64,000 bases of DNA, taken from NCBI GenBank assembly GCA_963796195.1, contig CAWCKS010000008.1, positions 229,958-293,957 of the forward strand, written 5' to 3'. Below are positions 36,090 to 44,888 of the stretch, one piece after another. The position numbers and the translations under genes are program-made. A model generated the notes under the pieces. The model had not been told where the DNA came from and searched no databases. It worked only from the letters and a program-made list of their open reading frames with translations. The first letter of the stretch is position 1. Each line of letters starts with the position of its first letter. Source of the stretch: CAWCKS01 sp963796195 (lineage in GTDB: Bacteria > Pseudomonadota > Alphaproteobacteria > Rhizobiales > Xanthobacteraceae).

Positions 36090-38048
36090 TCACCCCGCGG
36101 CGACCGGCTCGTCCGCCTTCTCGAGGATGTAGTCGGCGGGATCGATGTGCTCGGTCATGTTGCGGTAGTCGACCAGGCGCCAGGGCGAGTTGGTCGCGAC
36201 GCGACCCTTCGAGTTCTTGTACCAGTTGGTCATGCCGCGGTGCGACCACACCATCTTGCTCAAGGCGGCGTCGACCTTGATGTTGTAGGCGTCGAACGGC
36301 GCCTTGCGGCACTCGATCGACTTCGCGCCGGCCTCGATCATCTCGCGGATGCCTTCCATGGCGTAGCGGATCTGGCACTCGGAGTGGAAGATCGCGCTGC
36401 CGCCATGGCCGAGATTGGTCTGCGGTCCGAACAGGATGAAGAAGTTGGGGTAGTCGGGCACGGTGATGCCGAGATAGGCGCGCGCATCCTCCTCGCCCCA
36501 GACGTCGCGCAGCCGCTGACCGCCGCGGCCATAGACTTCGATGGGCCCAAGAAAGCGGCGGGCCTCGAAGCCGGTCGCAAGCACGATGACGTCGGTCGCG
36601 TAGCGTTTGCCGTCGGTCGTGACGATCGCGTCGCGCTCGATGTGATCGATCTTGTCGGTAACGAGATCGACATTCGGCCGCTTCAGCATGTCGTACCAGT
36701 TGTTATCGCGCAGCATGCGCTTGCCGAACGGCGGGTAGGGCGGGACGGTCTTCGCCAGCAGGTCCGTGCGATTGCCGATCCGGCCCTTGATATAGGTGAT
36801 AAGCTCCTCGCGCATTTTGTGATTATCGGCGTTGAGCGAGACGTCGGGCATCGACCAGGCCGGGTCCATCTGCAGCGTGCGATGGAAGCCGTCGGATGCC
36901 GACCAGAACAGCTGGAAGCGGAACCAGCTGACGTAATACGGCACGTGCTTGATGACCCACTTCACCTCGTCGGAGACGCTGGCGTGATAGAGCGGATGTC
37001 GGATCGCCCAGTGCGGCGAGCGCTGGAAGATGTTGAGCTGGGCAACATCCGGCGCGATCGACGGGCCGGTCTGCATGCCGCTCGCGCCGGTGCCGATCAT
37101 CGCGACGCGCTTGCCCTTGAGGTCGACGTCGGTGCGCCACTCTGCGGTGTGGAATATTGGGCCGGCGAAGTTGGCGAGGCCTGCGATCTTCGGGATTTGC
37201 GGACGATTTAGCGCCCCGACCGCGGCGACCAGCACGTTGCTAATGTAGTTGTGCTCGGTTCCGTCGGGGTTGCGGGTGCGCACGCGCCAGAGCGAATGTT
37301 CCTCGTCGAAGCGCGCGTCGACCACCTCTTCGTTGAAGCGGATGGCGTCGCGAATGCCGTACTTGTCGGCGCAGTGGAAGGCGTATTGCAGGATCTCGTC
37401 GCGCTTGGCGAAGAACGACGACCACTCGGGATTAGGCTCGAACGAGTACGAATAGAAATGGCAGGGCGTATCGACGCCGCATCCGGGATAGCGGTTCTCG
37501 AGCCAGGTGCCGCCGACGTCGGCGTTCTTCTCGATAATGGTGTAGGGGATGCCGGCGGCCTTCAGCATGATCGCCATGCCGATGCCGGAGAAGCCAGCGC
37601 CGACGATCAGGACGTGAAAATCCTCGAGCTGCTTTGCCGAAACTTTTTTCCGCCACGGCACGGCGCGGTAGTCGCGCTCGTCGAAGCCGGCCTCTTCGCG
37701 AAACACCGCGTTGTATTCCGCCGGCACGGTCACGCCGACCGAGATGTGCATCATGCGGTTGAGCAGATCGTCGGAAATCTGCGCTGGCTTCTGCTGGCCT
37801 GAGGCGATGCGCTGCAGCACCTTGATGAGTTCGTCGCGGATGCGGCGCTGCAGGTCGTCGGGCAGGTCGGCGAGGTAGCTCCAGCCGCCCTTGATGTGTG
37901 GCGCGGCCTCGTCGAGCCAGCGCGCGTCACCGGTGAGATGCACGAGCGACAACATCAGCGGAACGATGTCGGCCCCATCGAGCGCCTGACGCAGCTTGCT
38001 CTCGTTGATGCAGGCAAGTCTTGCTTGTTCGACTGCGCTCTTTGGCAT
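36090..38048 (-). CDS. Flavin-containing Baeyer-Villiger monooxygenase (4-hydroxyacetophenone monooxygenase-like)
   Basis: About 652 residues from ATG 38048. An N-terminal extension of about 145 residues, as in 4-hydroxyacetophenone monooxygenase, precedes the FAD Rossmann motif (VLIVGAGFSGIGMAIMLKAAG) and the conserved GGTWLENRYPGCGVDTPCHFYSYSF-type region. The Baeyer-Villiger fingerprint is FAGPIFHTAEW followed by Arg, where the consensus has Pro or Asp. The NADPH Rossmann motif (VAMIGTGASGMQT) and VLATGF complete the set. It probably inserts oxygen next to the carbonyl of an aromatic or alicyclic ketone to give an ester. A divergently transcribed IclR gene lies 194 bases away with a strong inverted repeat between them, so regulation by that protein is likely. 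Confidence 0.92.
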   Translation of the reverse strand: MPKSAVEQARLACINESKLRQALDGADIVPLMLSLVHLTGDARWLDEAAPHIKGGWSYLADLPDDLQRRIRDELIKVLQRIASGQQKPAQISDDLLNRMMHISVGVTVPAEYNAVFREEAGFDERDYRAVPWRKKVSAKQLEDFHVLIVGAGFSGIGMAIMLKAAGIPYTIIEKNADVGGTWLENRYPGCGVDTPCHFYSYSFEPNPEWSSFFAKRDEILQYAFHCADKYGIRDAIRFNEEVVDARFDEEHSLWRVRTRNPDGTEHNYISNVLVAAVGALNRPQIPKIAGLANFAGPIFHTAEWRTDVDLKGKRVAMIGTGASGMQTGPSIAPDVAQLNIFQRSPHWAIRHPLYHASVSDEVKWVIKHVPYYVSWFRFQLFWSASDGFHRTLQMDPAWSMPDVSLNADNHKMREELITYIKGRIGNRTDLLAKTVPPYPPFGKRMLRDNNWYDMLKRPNVDLVTDKIDHIERDAIVTTDGKRYATDVIVLATGFEARRFLGPIEVYGRGGQRLRDVWGEEDARAYLGITVPDYPNFFILFGPQTNLGHGGSAIFHSECQIRYAMEGIREMIEAGAKSIECRKAPFDAYNIKVDAALSKMVWSHRGMTNWYKNSKGRVATNSPWRLVDYRNMTEHIDPADYILEKADEPVAAG

Positions 38049-38134
38049 GTTCTCAAATCCCGCTCTTATGAACCCTGCGCCGGCGTTTGCCCGCCTATTA
38101 TCCAGCAACTCGGTGCTATTGGTTCAATGTTGTT

Positions 38135-38172
38135 TGTTCTCTAATTTGGATTTATATTCAATTTAGAGAACA
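38135..38172. promoter_or_regulatory. Inverted repeat, probable IclR-type operator
   Basis: TGTTCTCTAATTT (38135-38147) and AATTTAGAGAACA (38160-38172) are inverted repeats matching at 12 of 13 positions, separated by 12 AT-rich bases. The site lies in the divergent promoter region between the monooxygenase and the IclR gene, so one bound dimer or tetramer could control both. Assignment to the neighbouring IclR protein is by position. Confidence 0.65.
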
Positions 38173-38241
38173 CAGCGGCGCGCGCGTTGTCAATCGCATT
38201 TCGGTTCGCGATTGAGGGCGTGGCGCGTGGAGCGGGATACG

Positions 38242-39012
38242 ATGAACAAGGGCACGGTGCGCGTCTTGAATGCACTCAATCTGTTCGCGCAGCAGCCGAC
38301 CTGGGGCGTGACCGAACTCAGCCGCCAGCTGAAGTGCTCGAAGAATTCCGCGTTCCAGGCGCTCGATACGCTGTTGAAGGAGGGTTACCTCGTCCGCAGC
38401 TCATCGGGCCCGCGCTACCAGCTTGCGCACAAGGTCTTGAACTTCGGTTCGACGGCGGAATTGACCGACGTCCGCTCGCTCTGTCATCCCACCATGCAGC
38501 GCATTCACGAGCTGACTTCCGAGAGCGTGTTCCTCGCGATTCTGGTCGGGCGGTCGTGCGTGTGCATCGACAGCATCCAGGCCCAGGGCGTCACCGTTGG
38601 CTATTCGCCGCTGAGCCAGCCCTTGCCGCTGCACGCCGGCACCGGCGCGCGGCTGTTGCTCGCCTATCTGAAAGACGAGGAGATCGAGCGCTACATCGCG
38701 CTGGAGTTGCCGCTCCGCGGCTTCACGCCGACCACGATCACCGATCCGAAAGAGCTATGGAAGGAGGTGCGGCTGATCCGCTCGCACGGATTTGCCCGCG
38801 GCTATCAGGATTTCTCGACCGGCGCCAATTTTCTGGCGTTTCCGATTATCGGCCCCATGGAACGGCCGCTCGGCACCATCGTGGTCGGCGGGCCGCTGTT
38901 CCGCTTTACGCGCGAGGTTGCCGACGGACTGATTCCGGCGATCCAGGTGCAGATGGACGAGCTCAATCACGAGAGCCGGATGTTTCCGTCCGTGCCGGTG
39001 GTGATGTTTTAG
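38242..39012 (+). CDS. IclR family transcriptional regulator
   Basis: A 256-residue regulator from ATG 38242. The N-terminal winged helix is RVLNALNLFAQQPTWGVTELSRQLKCSKNSAFQALDTLLKEGYLVR. The C-terminal IclR effector domain (about 75-250) includes ESVFLAILVGRSCVCIDSIQA, PLHAGTGARLLLAYL and IGPMERPLGTIVVGGP. It is divergent from the Baeyer-Villiger monooxygenase and probably controls it in response to a ketone-derived or aromatic effector. A second IclR gene faces it 69 bases beyond its stop. Confidence 0.9.
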   Translation: MNKGTVRVLNALNLFAQQPTWGVTELSRQLKCSKNSAFQALDTLLKEGYLVRSSSGPRYQLAHKVLNFGSTAELTDVRSLCHPTMQRIHELTSESVFLAILVGRSCVCIDSIQAQGVTVGYSPLSQPLPLHAGTGARLLLAYLKDEEIERYIALELPLRGFTPTTITDPKELWKEVRLIRSHGFARGYQDFSTGANFLAFPIIGPMERPLGTIVVGGPLFRFTREVADGLIPAIQVQMDELNHESRMFPSVPVVMF

Positions 39013-39030
39013 GAAACCATGTTTTTCTCT

Positions 39031-39059
39031 GTCATGCCCGGGACAAGCCTGGTGATGAC
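39031..39059. terminator. Hairpin between convergent IclR genes
   Basis: GTCATGCCCGGGACAAGCCTGGTGATGAC forms an imperfect stem (GTCAT-CC-GG with CC-GG-ATGAC) in the 68-base gap between two convergent regulator genes. It looks like a shortened copy of the GTCATxxCCGGGCTTG repeat seen at 41351 and probably serves both transcripts as a terminator. Confidence 0.5.
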
Positions 39060-39080
39060 AAAGGCATGCGCGAGCACGCT

Positions 39081-39906
39081 TCAATCCAGCATGATCTCAT
39101 CGGGATCGATGTGTTCGTAGTGCGGTATCAATTCGCTCGATCCCTGGATCAGAATTTGCTGCAGCGGTGCGATCACGTCGCGCGCTTGGTCGATCTGCTG
39201 GCGGGAATCTTCTGCGCCGACGATCAGCCCTTCAAGCGCAACTGACGCCAGGATCGAGCGAGTCGGATCGCTTAGGGGAAACGCGAGGTCATAACCGCCA
39301 CTTTCCAGCGGGCTGACCTGCCAGGCATAGCCTTGCACGCGGATCCGCTCGCAACTCTCGCGCAATGACGCAGGCGTTCTTTTCGGCGCTGCGTTCGACG
39401 GCGCGGGCGAATTCGGCCTCAGGCAGTTGCGCGAGCATCACCAGCGATGGTGCGCTGGAGGTCAGTGGCCGCGCTTCGCCGATCGGCGCCACGTTGACGA
39501 TCGAACTCGTGCCAGAGATCAGTGCGATGCGGACCGCGTACCAGCCAAGCCGGATGAACAGCGAGGAGCTGTAGCCAGTCAGCAGCGTGAGCTGCTGCAG
39601 GTAGGGCAGGGCGAGATCGCGGATCGGGAATTGCGCCATGAAGGCATACGCAAGGCGTTGTCCTGATTTGCCAAGCACGAATTTGGCCGAGCCGTTGGCA
39701 CGCACCGCGTAGCCGACGGCCTCGAGCGTGTTGAGGGCGCGCGCGGCCGTGGTGACCGGCACCGAAAGAATTTTGGCGATCTCGGCCGCGCTCAAAGGTC
39801 CGCTCGCTTGCGCGACCTCGCGCAAGGCTTCGAAGATGACCCTCGACGATTTCACCGCCAACTCAGCGATTCCTTTTCTCGCGCGCGCTGCGCGCCTGCT
39901 TGCCAC
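39081..39906 (-). pseudogene. IclR-like transcriptional regulator, one frameshift
   Basis: Two overlapping frames make a regulator of about 274 residues. The N-terminal winged helix reads VIFEALREVAQASGPLSAAEIAKILSVPVTTAARALNTLEAVGYAVR. The effector domain includes YLQQLTLLTGYSSSLFIRLGWYAVRI and, after the break, SCERIRVQGYAWQVSPLESGG and ILASVALEGLIVG. The break is one extra T at about 39354 (VIARE then CERIR). The gene is divergent from the binding protein at 40100, which it may control. It is clearly a different member of the family from the IclR protein at 38242. Confidence 0.8.
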
Positions 39907-40010
39907 AACGCCGTCACGTCGAACATCCGAAAGCCTATGCGAACCGTTCGCAGAGTTGACAGCGTCCGCTTTGTTACTCAGTGTACCATATTATAAATAT
40001 AAAACCAAAA

Positions 40011-40019
40011 TAGAGAACA
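40011..40019. promoter_or_regulatory. TAGAGAACA half-site matching the upstream IclR operator
   Basis: The 9-mer TAGAGAACA in the promoter region of the binding-protein gene is identical to the right arm of the 38135-38172 inverted repeat and lies in similarly AT-rich DNA (ATTATAAATATAAAACC). The opposite arm is not clear here (only a weak TTGTTACT about 40 bases upstream). It suggests, but does not show, shared regulation with the monooxygenase. Confidence 0.35.
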
Positions 40020-40099
40020 AGATAACTGGGGGAGGCCGACCCAACGCGGCTCGGCCGCCTCGGATCAGAGACCAGCAAGAACCAAGGGAGAGCGAAGCG

Positions 40100-41326
40100 A
40101 TGAGGGGTCGATTGAGTTACGCCACAGCCGCCGGCGTCATGGCGGCAGTGTTGGTCGCAAGTGCGGGCGGTGCATTCGCGCAGAAGAAGTACGACGCCGG
40201 TGCCAGCGACACCGAGATCAAGATCGGCAATCTGGGCCCCTACAGCGGACCGAATTCGATCGCGAGCTCGATCCCGAAGACGATGGCCGCGTACTTCAAG
40301 AAAATCAACGCCGAGGGCGGCATCAATGGCCGCAAGATCAACTTCATCTCCTACGATGACGCGTTTTCGCCGCCGAAGTCGGTCGAGCAGGTGCGCAAGC
40401 TCGTCGAAGGCGACGAGGTGCTGGCGGTGTTCGGCACCATGGGCACCGCGTCGAACACGGCGATCGAAAAATACCTGAACCAGAAGCAGGTGCCGCAGCT
40501 GTTCGTGATCGCAGGCGCCTCGAAGTTCAACGATCCGCAGAACTTCCCGTGGACGATGGGCTGGCAGCCGTCCTACCAGATCGAAGCGAAGATCTATGCG
40601 AAGTACCTCTTGAAGGAGAAGCCGGACGCCAAGATCGCCGTGTTCTACCAGAACGATGACATGGGCAAGGACTACCTGAAGGGCCTGAAGGACGGGCTCG
40701 GCGACAAGGCATCGATGATCGTTGCCGAAGAGAGCTACGAGCTCACCGAGCCGACGATCGACACCCATATCGTCAAGCTCAAGGCCAGCGGCGCCGACGT
40801 GCTGTTCACCTTCGTCACGCCGAAGTTCGCCGCCCAGGCGATCAAGAAGCGGGGCGAACTCGGCTGGCAGCCACTGCACTTCCTGTCCAACACGTCGGCC
40901 ACGATCGGCGCAGTGATCAAGCCCGCCGGCTTCGACGTCTCGCAAGGGATCATCTCGGCGGCCTTCATGAAGGATGCGACCGATCCGCGCTGGAAAGACG
41001 ATCCCGGCATGAAGAAGTTCGACGAGTTCCTTAAAGCTTACATGCCGGAGGCCGACCGCAGCGATGCCTACCTCATGTACGGCTACAACACCGCGCAGAC
41101 CATGGCCGCGGTGCTGAAGAACGCAGGCGATGATCTCACGCGCGAGAACATCCTGAAGCAGGCCGCCAACATGAAGAATGTCGAGGTCGATGGCGTGCCG
41201 CCCGGCGTCAAGATCAACACTACGCCGACCGACTACACACCGGTCTCTCAGCTGCAGCTGATGCGCATCAAGGGCGAGCAGTGGGAGCTGTTCGGGCCGG
41301 TGCTGGGAACGGGCGCCGGAAACTGA
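40100..41326 (+). CDS. ABC transporter substrate-binding protein, branched-chain amino acid (LivJ/HAAT) type
   Basis: A 408-residue periplasmic binding protein. It has a signal peptide (LSYATAAGVMAAVLVASAGGAFA, then QKKYDAG) and the same fold and motifs as the protein at 14934-16160: SDTEIKIGNLGPYSGPNS, INGRKINFISYDDAFSPPKSVEQVRKLVE, FYQNDDMGKDYLKG. ATG 40100 follows an AGGGAG site; the longer open frame upstream lacks a signal peptide in the right place. No permease or ATPase genes adjoin. Location beside the monooxygenase/IclR group suggests it scavenges an aromatic or carboxylic substrate, by context only. Confidence 0.9.
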   Translation: MRGRLSYATAAGVMAAVLVASAGGAFAQKKYDAGASDTEIKIGNLGPYSGPNSIASSIPKTMAAYFKKINAEGGINGRKINFISYDDAFSPPKSVEQVRKLVEGDEVLAVFGTMGTASNTAIEKYLNQKQVPQLFVIAGASKFNDPQNFPWTMGWQPSYQIEAKIYAKYLLKEKPDAKIAVFYQNDDMGKDYLKGLKDGLGDKASMIVAEESYELTEPTIDTHIVKLKASGADVLFTFVTPKFAAQAIKKRGELGWQPLHFLSNTSATIGAVIKPAGFDVSQGIISAAFMKDATDPRWKDDPGMKKFDEFLKAYMPEADRSDAYLMYGYNTAQTMAAVLKNAGDDLTRENILKQAANMKNVEVDGVPPGVKINTTPTDYTPVSQLQLMRIKGEQWELFGPVLGTGAGN

Positions 41327-41350
41327 GGCGAGGGCTATCACCATTGAATC

Positions 41351-41470
41351 GTCATGCGCGGGCTTGACCCGCGCGTCCATCGAAAGGAAGAGTCGATTCA
41401 AGGTGATGGATTGCCGGGTCCAAGGCGAGCGAAGCGACGCCGTTCTTCGAACTGCAATGCCGGCAATGAC
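41351..41470. repeat. Palindromic intergenic repeat (GTCATxCGCGGGCTTGACCCG family)
   Basis: It begins GTCATGCGCGGGCTTGACCC and ends GATTGCCGGGTC...GCCGGCAATGAC, so the ends are imperfect inverted repeats. Similar elements flank genes throughout Bradyrhizobium and Rhodopseudomonas. It separates the binding-protein gene from the serine hydrolase and may fold as a terminator. Confidence 0.65.
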
Positions 41471-41486
41471 CGGGTGAGTAAATGCC

Positions 41487-42613
41487 ATGACTGAAATTCT
41501 GGGCACCTGCGATCCCGCATTCAAAGGCGTGCGCGAGGTATTCACAGAGACGTTCAGCTGCGGCTGAACCCTACCGCAACGTCGGTGCTTCGCTTTGCGT
41601 GTATGTCCGCGGCACCTGCATCCTCAGCCTGTTCGGCGGAACAACGCCTGCGCAGACGCCCTGGGCCGGCGACACCCTGGTCAACATCTGGTCGGCGACC
41701 AAGGGGGTCACGGCGATTGCGGTTGCCATCCTGGTCGACGAGGGACGGCTGTCCTACGCTGACAAGGTCGCCAAGCACTGGCCGGAGTTCGCCGCCAACG
41801 GCAAGCAGGACATTTCGGTCGCTCAGTTGCTATCGCATCAAGCGGGATTGAATGGCTTTGACGAGCCGACCACGGTCGACGATTTCTCGAACTGGACGCT
41901 CGTGACATCACGCCTCGCCGCACAAAAGCCGGCCTGGCCACCCGGCGAGAAGACATCGTATCACGCCACCACCTACGGCTTCCTTGCCGGCGAACTGGTG
42001 AGGCGCATCTCCGGCAAATCGATCGGCACCTTTGTTGCCGAACGGATCAATGCGAGGCTTGCAGGCCGACATCTTCATCGGCGTGCCCGAGCGCGAGCGC
42101 TCGCGCATCTCAAAGATCATTCCGCCGAAGGCGGCACGTCCGCTGGCCGACAACATGGATCCCCTTGCGCGCCGCGCGGTGACCAATCCGCAGCTCGCGG
42201 CTGACATGCCCAACAATGACAAATGGATCGCTGCCGAGATGCCGGCGCTGAACGGTCACGCCAGCGCAACCGGGCTCGCCAAGCTTTACGGCGCGGTCGC
42301 GAATGACGGACGTCTCGGACCCGTCCGGCTGTTGTCGCGCAAGGGCGTCGAGCGGATGCGCGAACCCCTGAGCACGCGGCCCGACGTGATGCTGGGCCCG
42401 CGCACCTGGGCTGCCGGCGTGGTACTCAACTCCGAGGGCAACTATGGCCCGAACAAGCTCACCTTCGGCCACACCGGCTGGGGCGGCTCGTTCGGCTGCG
42501 GCGATCTCGATCGCGGTCTCGGCATTGGCTATGTCCACAACCAAATGGGCCCGGACGTGACAGGCGACCCGCGTGGCATCTCGCTGTGCCGTGCGATTTA
42601 CGAGTGCTTGTAA
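41487..42613 (+). pseudogene. Serine hydrolase, beta-lactamase/esterase (class C, S12) family, two frameshifts
   Basis: Three frames rebuild a protein of about 375 residues. The start ATG 41487 (MTEILGTCDPAFKGVREVFTETFS) continues, after an extra T at 41559, into AAEPYRNVGASLCVYVRGTC. The nucleophile motif SATK (NIWSATKGVTAIA), the Tyr motif YHATTYGF and the C-terminal HTGWGGS (the KTG equivalent) are all present. A second +1, an extra G at about 42058, separates ERINARL from QADIFIGVPERE. There is no signal peptide, so it is a cytoplasmic esterase or amidase type rather than a resistance beta-lactamase. An ester product of the nearby Baeyer-Villiger enzyme is an attractive but unproven substrate. 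Confidence 0.8.
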
Positions 42614-42626
42614 TCCGCACGTCGCC

Positions 42627-43805
42627 TTATCCTGAGAAGGCGGCAAGCGTCGGCTCACCTGCAAGCCACGTCTCAATGACGTCGAGCTTGTCGTCGAAAG
42701 CAACCAGGTCGGCGCGATAACCCGCCGCAATTGATCCAAGCTGCGACGACAAACCGAGAAAGGCCGCCGGCGTGCGGGACGCCATCGTTAGCGCATCGGC
42801 GAGATCAACGCCCACCAGGCGGACCGCATTCCGTACCGCCTGCATCATGGTCAGATGCGCACCAGCGAGCGTTCCGTCCGTCGAAATCAAGCGGTCGCCG
42901 TGTCGGGTGATTTTGCGGCCCTGGATCATAAACGTGGTCTGATCGGTGCCGACCAATGGCATGGCGTCGCTGACCAGCATCAGGCGATTGAGACCTTTGC
43001 GCGCGATCGCGATGCGCAGTCCGATGGCATCGACGTGCAGTCCGTCGCAGATCATGCCGGCAAACAGGCGATCATCGTCAAGCGCGGCCCCGACCACCCC
43101 GGGCTCGCGGGCCGTCAGTTGCGACATTGCATTGAACAGGTGAGTGACGCCGGTCACTCCCTGATCGGCGGCCTGCCTGATCTGGCCGGCGCTCGCATCG
43201 CTGTGGCCGATCGAGACACGCAATCCCGCTTTGATGAGTTCGTCGATCAGCGATGGCGGCACACACTCCGGAGCGAGGGTCACGACAGAGCGACCGCAGG
43301 TGCCGAAGCTCTTCATTGCGGCGAGATCGCGCGCATTGGGTACGCGGAGTTCACTCTCCAGATGAATGCCTTTGCGAGCCTTGTTGAGCGCCGGTCCCTC
43401 CAGATGGAACCCCAGCACGCCGGGAACTTGCAAGGTTTCGCGCGCTGTGGTCGCCAGGCGCTCAATGACCTCGGTTCGATCGGTGATCAGCGTCGGAAGG
43501 CATCCAGTGGTCCCCGCCCGGCGATGCGCCTCGACGATGCAGCGTACACCGGCCGGTATTGGATCGTCGTTCAGGAGGACCCCGCCGCCGCCGTTGACCT
43601 GGACGTCGATAAAACCCGGCGCGAGGATCGCCCCGGCGGGAAGTGAGAGCGTCGCGTCCGGAAACTTGTCGCCAAACCTGACGGATTCGATTGAGCCACC
43701 CGCGATGCCCACGCAGGCAGGCCCGCGCATCGCCGTCCCGTCGAACAGTTGGGGCGTTGCGACGGTGAAGGCGGGAGGGGAGGTGGGTTGGGCCATGGCC
43801 GCCAT
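42627..43805 (-). CDS. nagA: N-acetylglucosamine-6-phosphate deacetylase
   Basis: A 392-residue amidohydrolase. Metal and active-site landmarks are FIDVQVNGGGGVLLND, HLEGP in LGFHLEGPALNKARKG, GHSDASAG, THLFNAMSQL and the catalytic Asp in LVSDAMPLVGT. It removes acetate from GlcNAc-6-phosphate to give glucosamine-6-phosphate. It is divergent, across about 140 bases, from the kinase-MurQ-deaminase operon whose products feed and drain it, so a shared promoter region at 43806-43947 is likely. No GntR/NagR-type regulator gene is seen in the window. Confidence 0.95.
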   Translation of the reverse strand: MAAMAQPTSPPAFTVATPQLFDGTAMRGPACVGIAGGSIESVRFGDKFPDATLSLPAGAILAPGFIDVQVNGGGGVLLNDDPIPAGVRCIVEAHRRAGTTGCLPTLITDRTEVIERLATTARETLQVPGVLGFHLEGPALNKARKGIHLESELRVPNARDLAAMKSFGTCGRSVVTLAPECVPPSLIDELIKAGLRVSIGHSDASAGQIRQAADQGVTGVTHLFNAMSQLTAREPGVVGAALDDDRLFAGMICDGLHVDAIGLRIAIARKGLNRLMLVSDAMPLVGTDQTTFMIQGRKITRHGDRLISTDGTLAGAHLTMMQAVRNAVRLVGVDLADALTMASRTPAAFLGLSSQLGSIAAGYRADLVAFDDKLDVIETWLAGEPTLAAFSG

Positions 43806-43947
43806 CAGGAATTAGTACGTATCGCTTCTACCGGCGAACGCGCGGGGCGTGAACCCCGACACGGTATCGGCGGTTCCCTGATACTTGAACGAGGCCCTTG
43901 TCGGCTTGCGATGGACCCGGAACCGCGCTCACCGCGTTGAACCCTTT

Positions 43948-44874
43948 ATGACCGGCACGTTCTATCTGGGTGTTGATGGTGGCGGCAGCCGCTGCCGCGC
44001 GCGTATCGAGGACGAGCACGGCCTCGTGCTGGGGGAAGGCGCCTCCGGCCCCGCGACGACGCGGCTCGGCATCGACAAGGCCTGGCGTTCCATCATGCGC
44101 GCATGCGAGGCGGCCGCCGAACAGGCAGGCATGAGCGCAAAGGATTTTGCGGCGTTGCATGCCGGGATTGGAATCGCGGGCCTCGGTCGCAGAGGCGCCG
44201 AGCAGGCATTGGGGCAAATCGCCCATCCGTTCCGATCTGTCGTCTTCATCAGCGATGGCCTCGCCGCGTGTCTCGGCGCCCATAGTGGAGGCGATGGCGC
44301 CATCGTCATCTGCGGCACCGGCTCGATCGGAATCGGTCTGATCGGCGGCCGCGAAATTCGTTACGGCGGCTATGGTTTTCCGATCTCCGACGAAGGCAGC
44401 GGGGCCGCAATCGGACTGCAGGTAATCCAGCTGGCGCTGCGGGCAGCGGATCGACGCGGCGACCGATCGCCTTTGCTCGACGAAGTTCTCGCAGCCTTCG
44501 ACCACGATCCTTACCAGGCCGTCGCCTGGTCGGAGCAGGCGAGCGCGACGGACTATGCGGCATTTGCACCGATCGTGCTTCGCCATGCGAGTCAGGGCGA
44601 TCCCGTGGGACGCCGCATCTTTGAGCGCGCAGCAGACGCCATTGGCGATCTGCTCGACATATTCCTGCGGCAGGGAATTCAGCGATTGTCACTGGTCGGC
44701 GGCCTGTCCGAAGCGATTGCGCCCTGGTTGACGCCGGATTTGCGCAACCGGTTGAAGGCGCCGGATGCCGATGCAGCGGCGGGCGCCATGCTGGTGGCAC
44801 GACGTCACGTCCGGGTCGACGAGTCCCGAGCCTTGCCCAGACTGCTTGCAAAATTCAACGTCCCCCGCCCGTGA
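43948..44874 (+). CDS. BadF/BadG-type N-acetylhexosamine kinase (NagK/MurK-like)
   Basis: A 308-residue ASKHA-fold kinase from ATG 43948. Phosphate-1 loop: YLGVDGGGSRCRARIED. Phosphate-2/adenosine segments: AIVICGTGSIGIG and the late LSLVGGLSEAI. SDGLAACLGAH carries the usual catalytic Asp region. BadF-type sugar kinases phosphorylate GlcNAc, and in some bacteria (MurK) both GlcNAc and MurNAc, at O-6. Being directly upstream of a MurQ gene, with no PTS gene, this one plausibly makes MurNAc-6-phosphate as well as GlcNAc-6-phosphate. Dual specificity is inference. Confidence 0.88.
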   Translation: MTGTFYLGVDGGGSRCRARIEDEHGLVLGEGASGPATTRLGIDKAWRSIMRACEAAAEQAGMSAKDFAALHAGIGIAGLGRRGAEQALGQIAHPFRSVVFISDGLAACLGAHSGGDGAIVICGTGSIGIGLIGGREIRYGGYGFPISDEGSGAAIGLQVIQLALRAADRRGDRSPLLDEVLAAFDHDPYQAVAWSEQASATDYAAFAPIVLRHASQGDPVGRRIFERAADAIGDLLDIFLRQGIQRLSLVGGLSEAIAPWLTPDLRNRLKAPDADAAAGAMLVARRHVRVDESRALPRLLAKFNVPRP

Positions 44875-44888
44875 ACGAGGATTGATCA

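Noticed and set aside
35367..37211. 614-codon plus-strand open frame
   Set aside because: Antisense to the cyclase-TPR gene and the Baeyer-Villiger monooxygenase. No recognisable domain.
39974..41545. 523-codon minus-strand open frame
   Set aside because: Antisense to the Liv-type binding protein, whose signal peptide and fold motifs are unmistakable.
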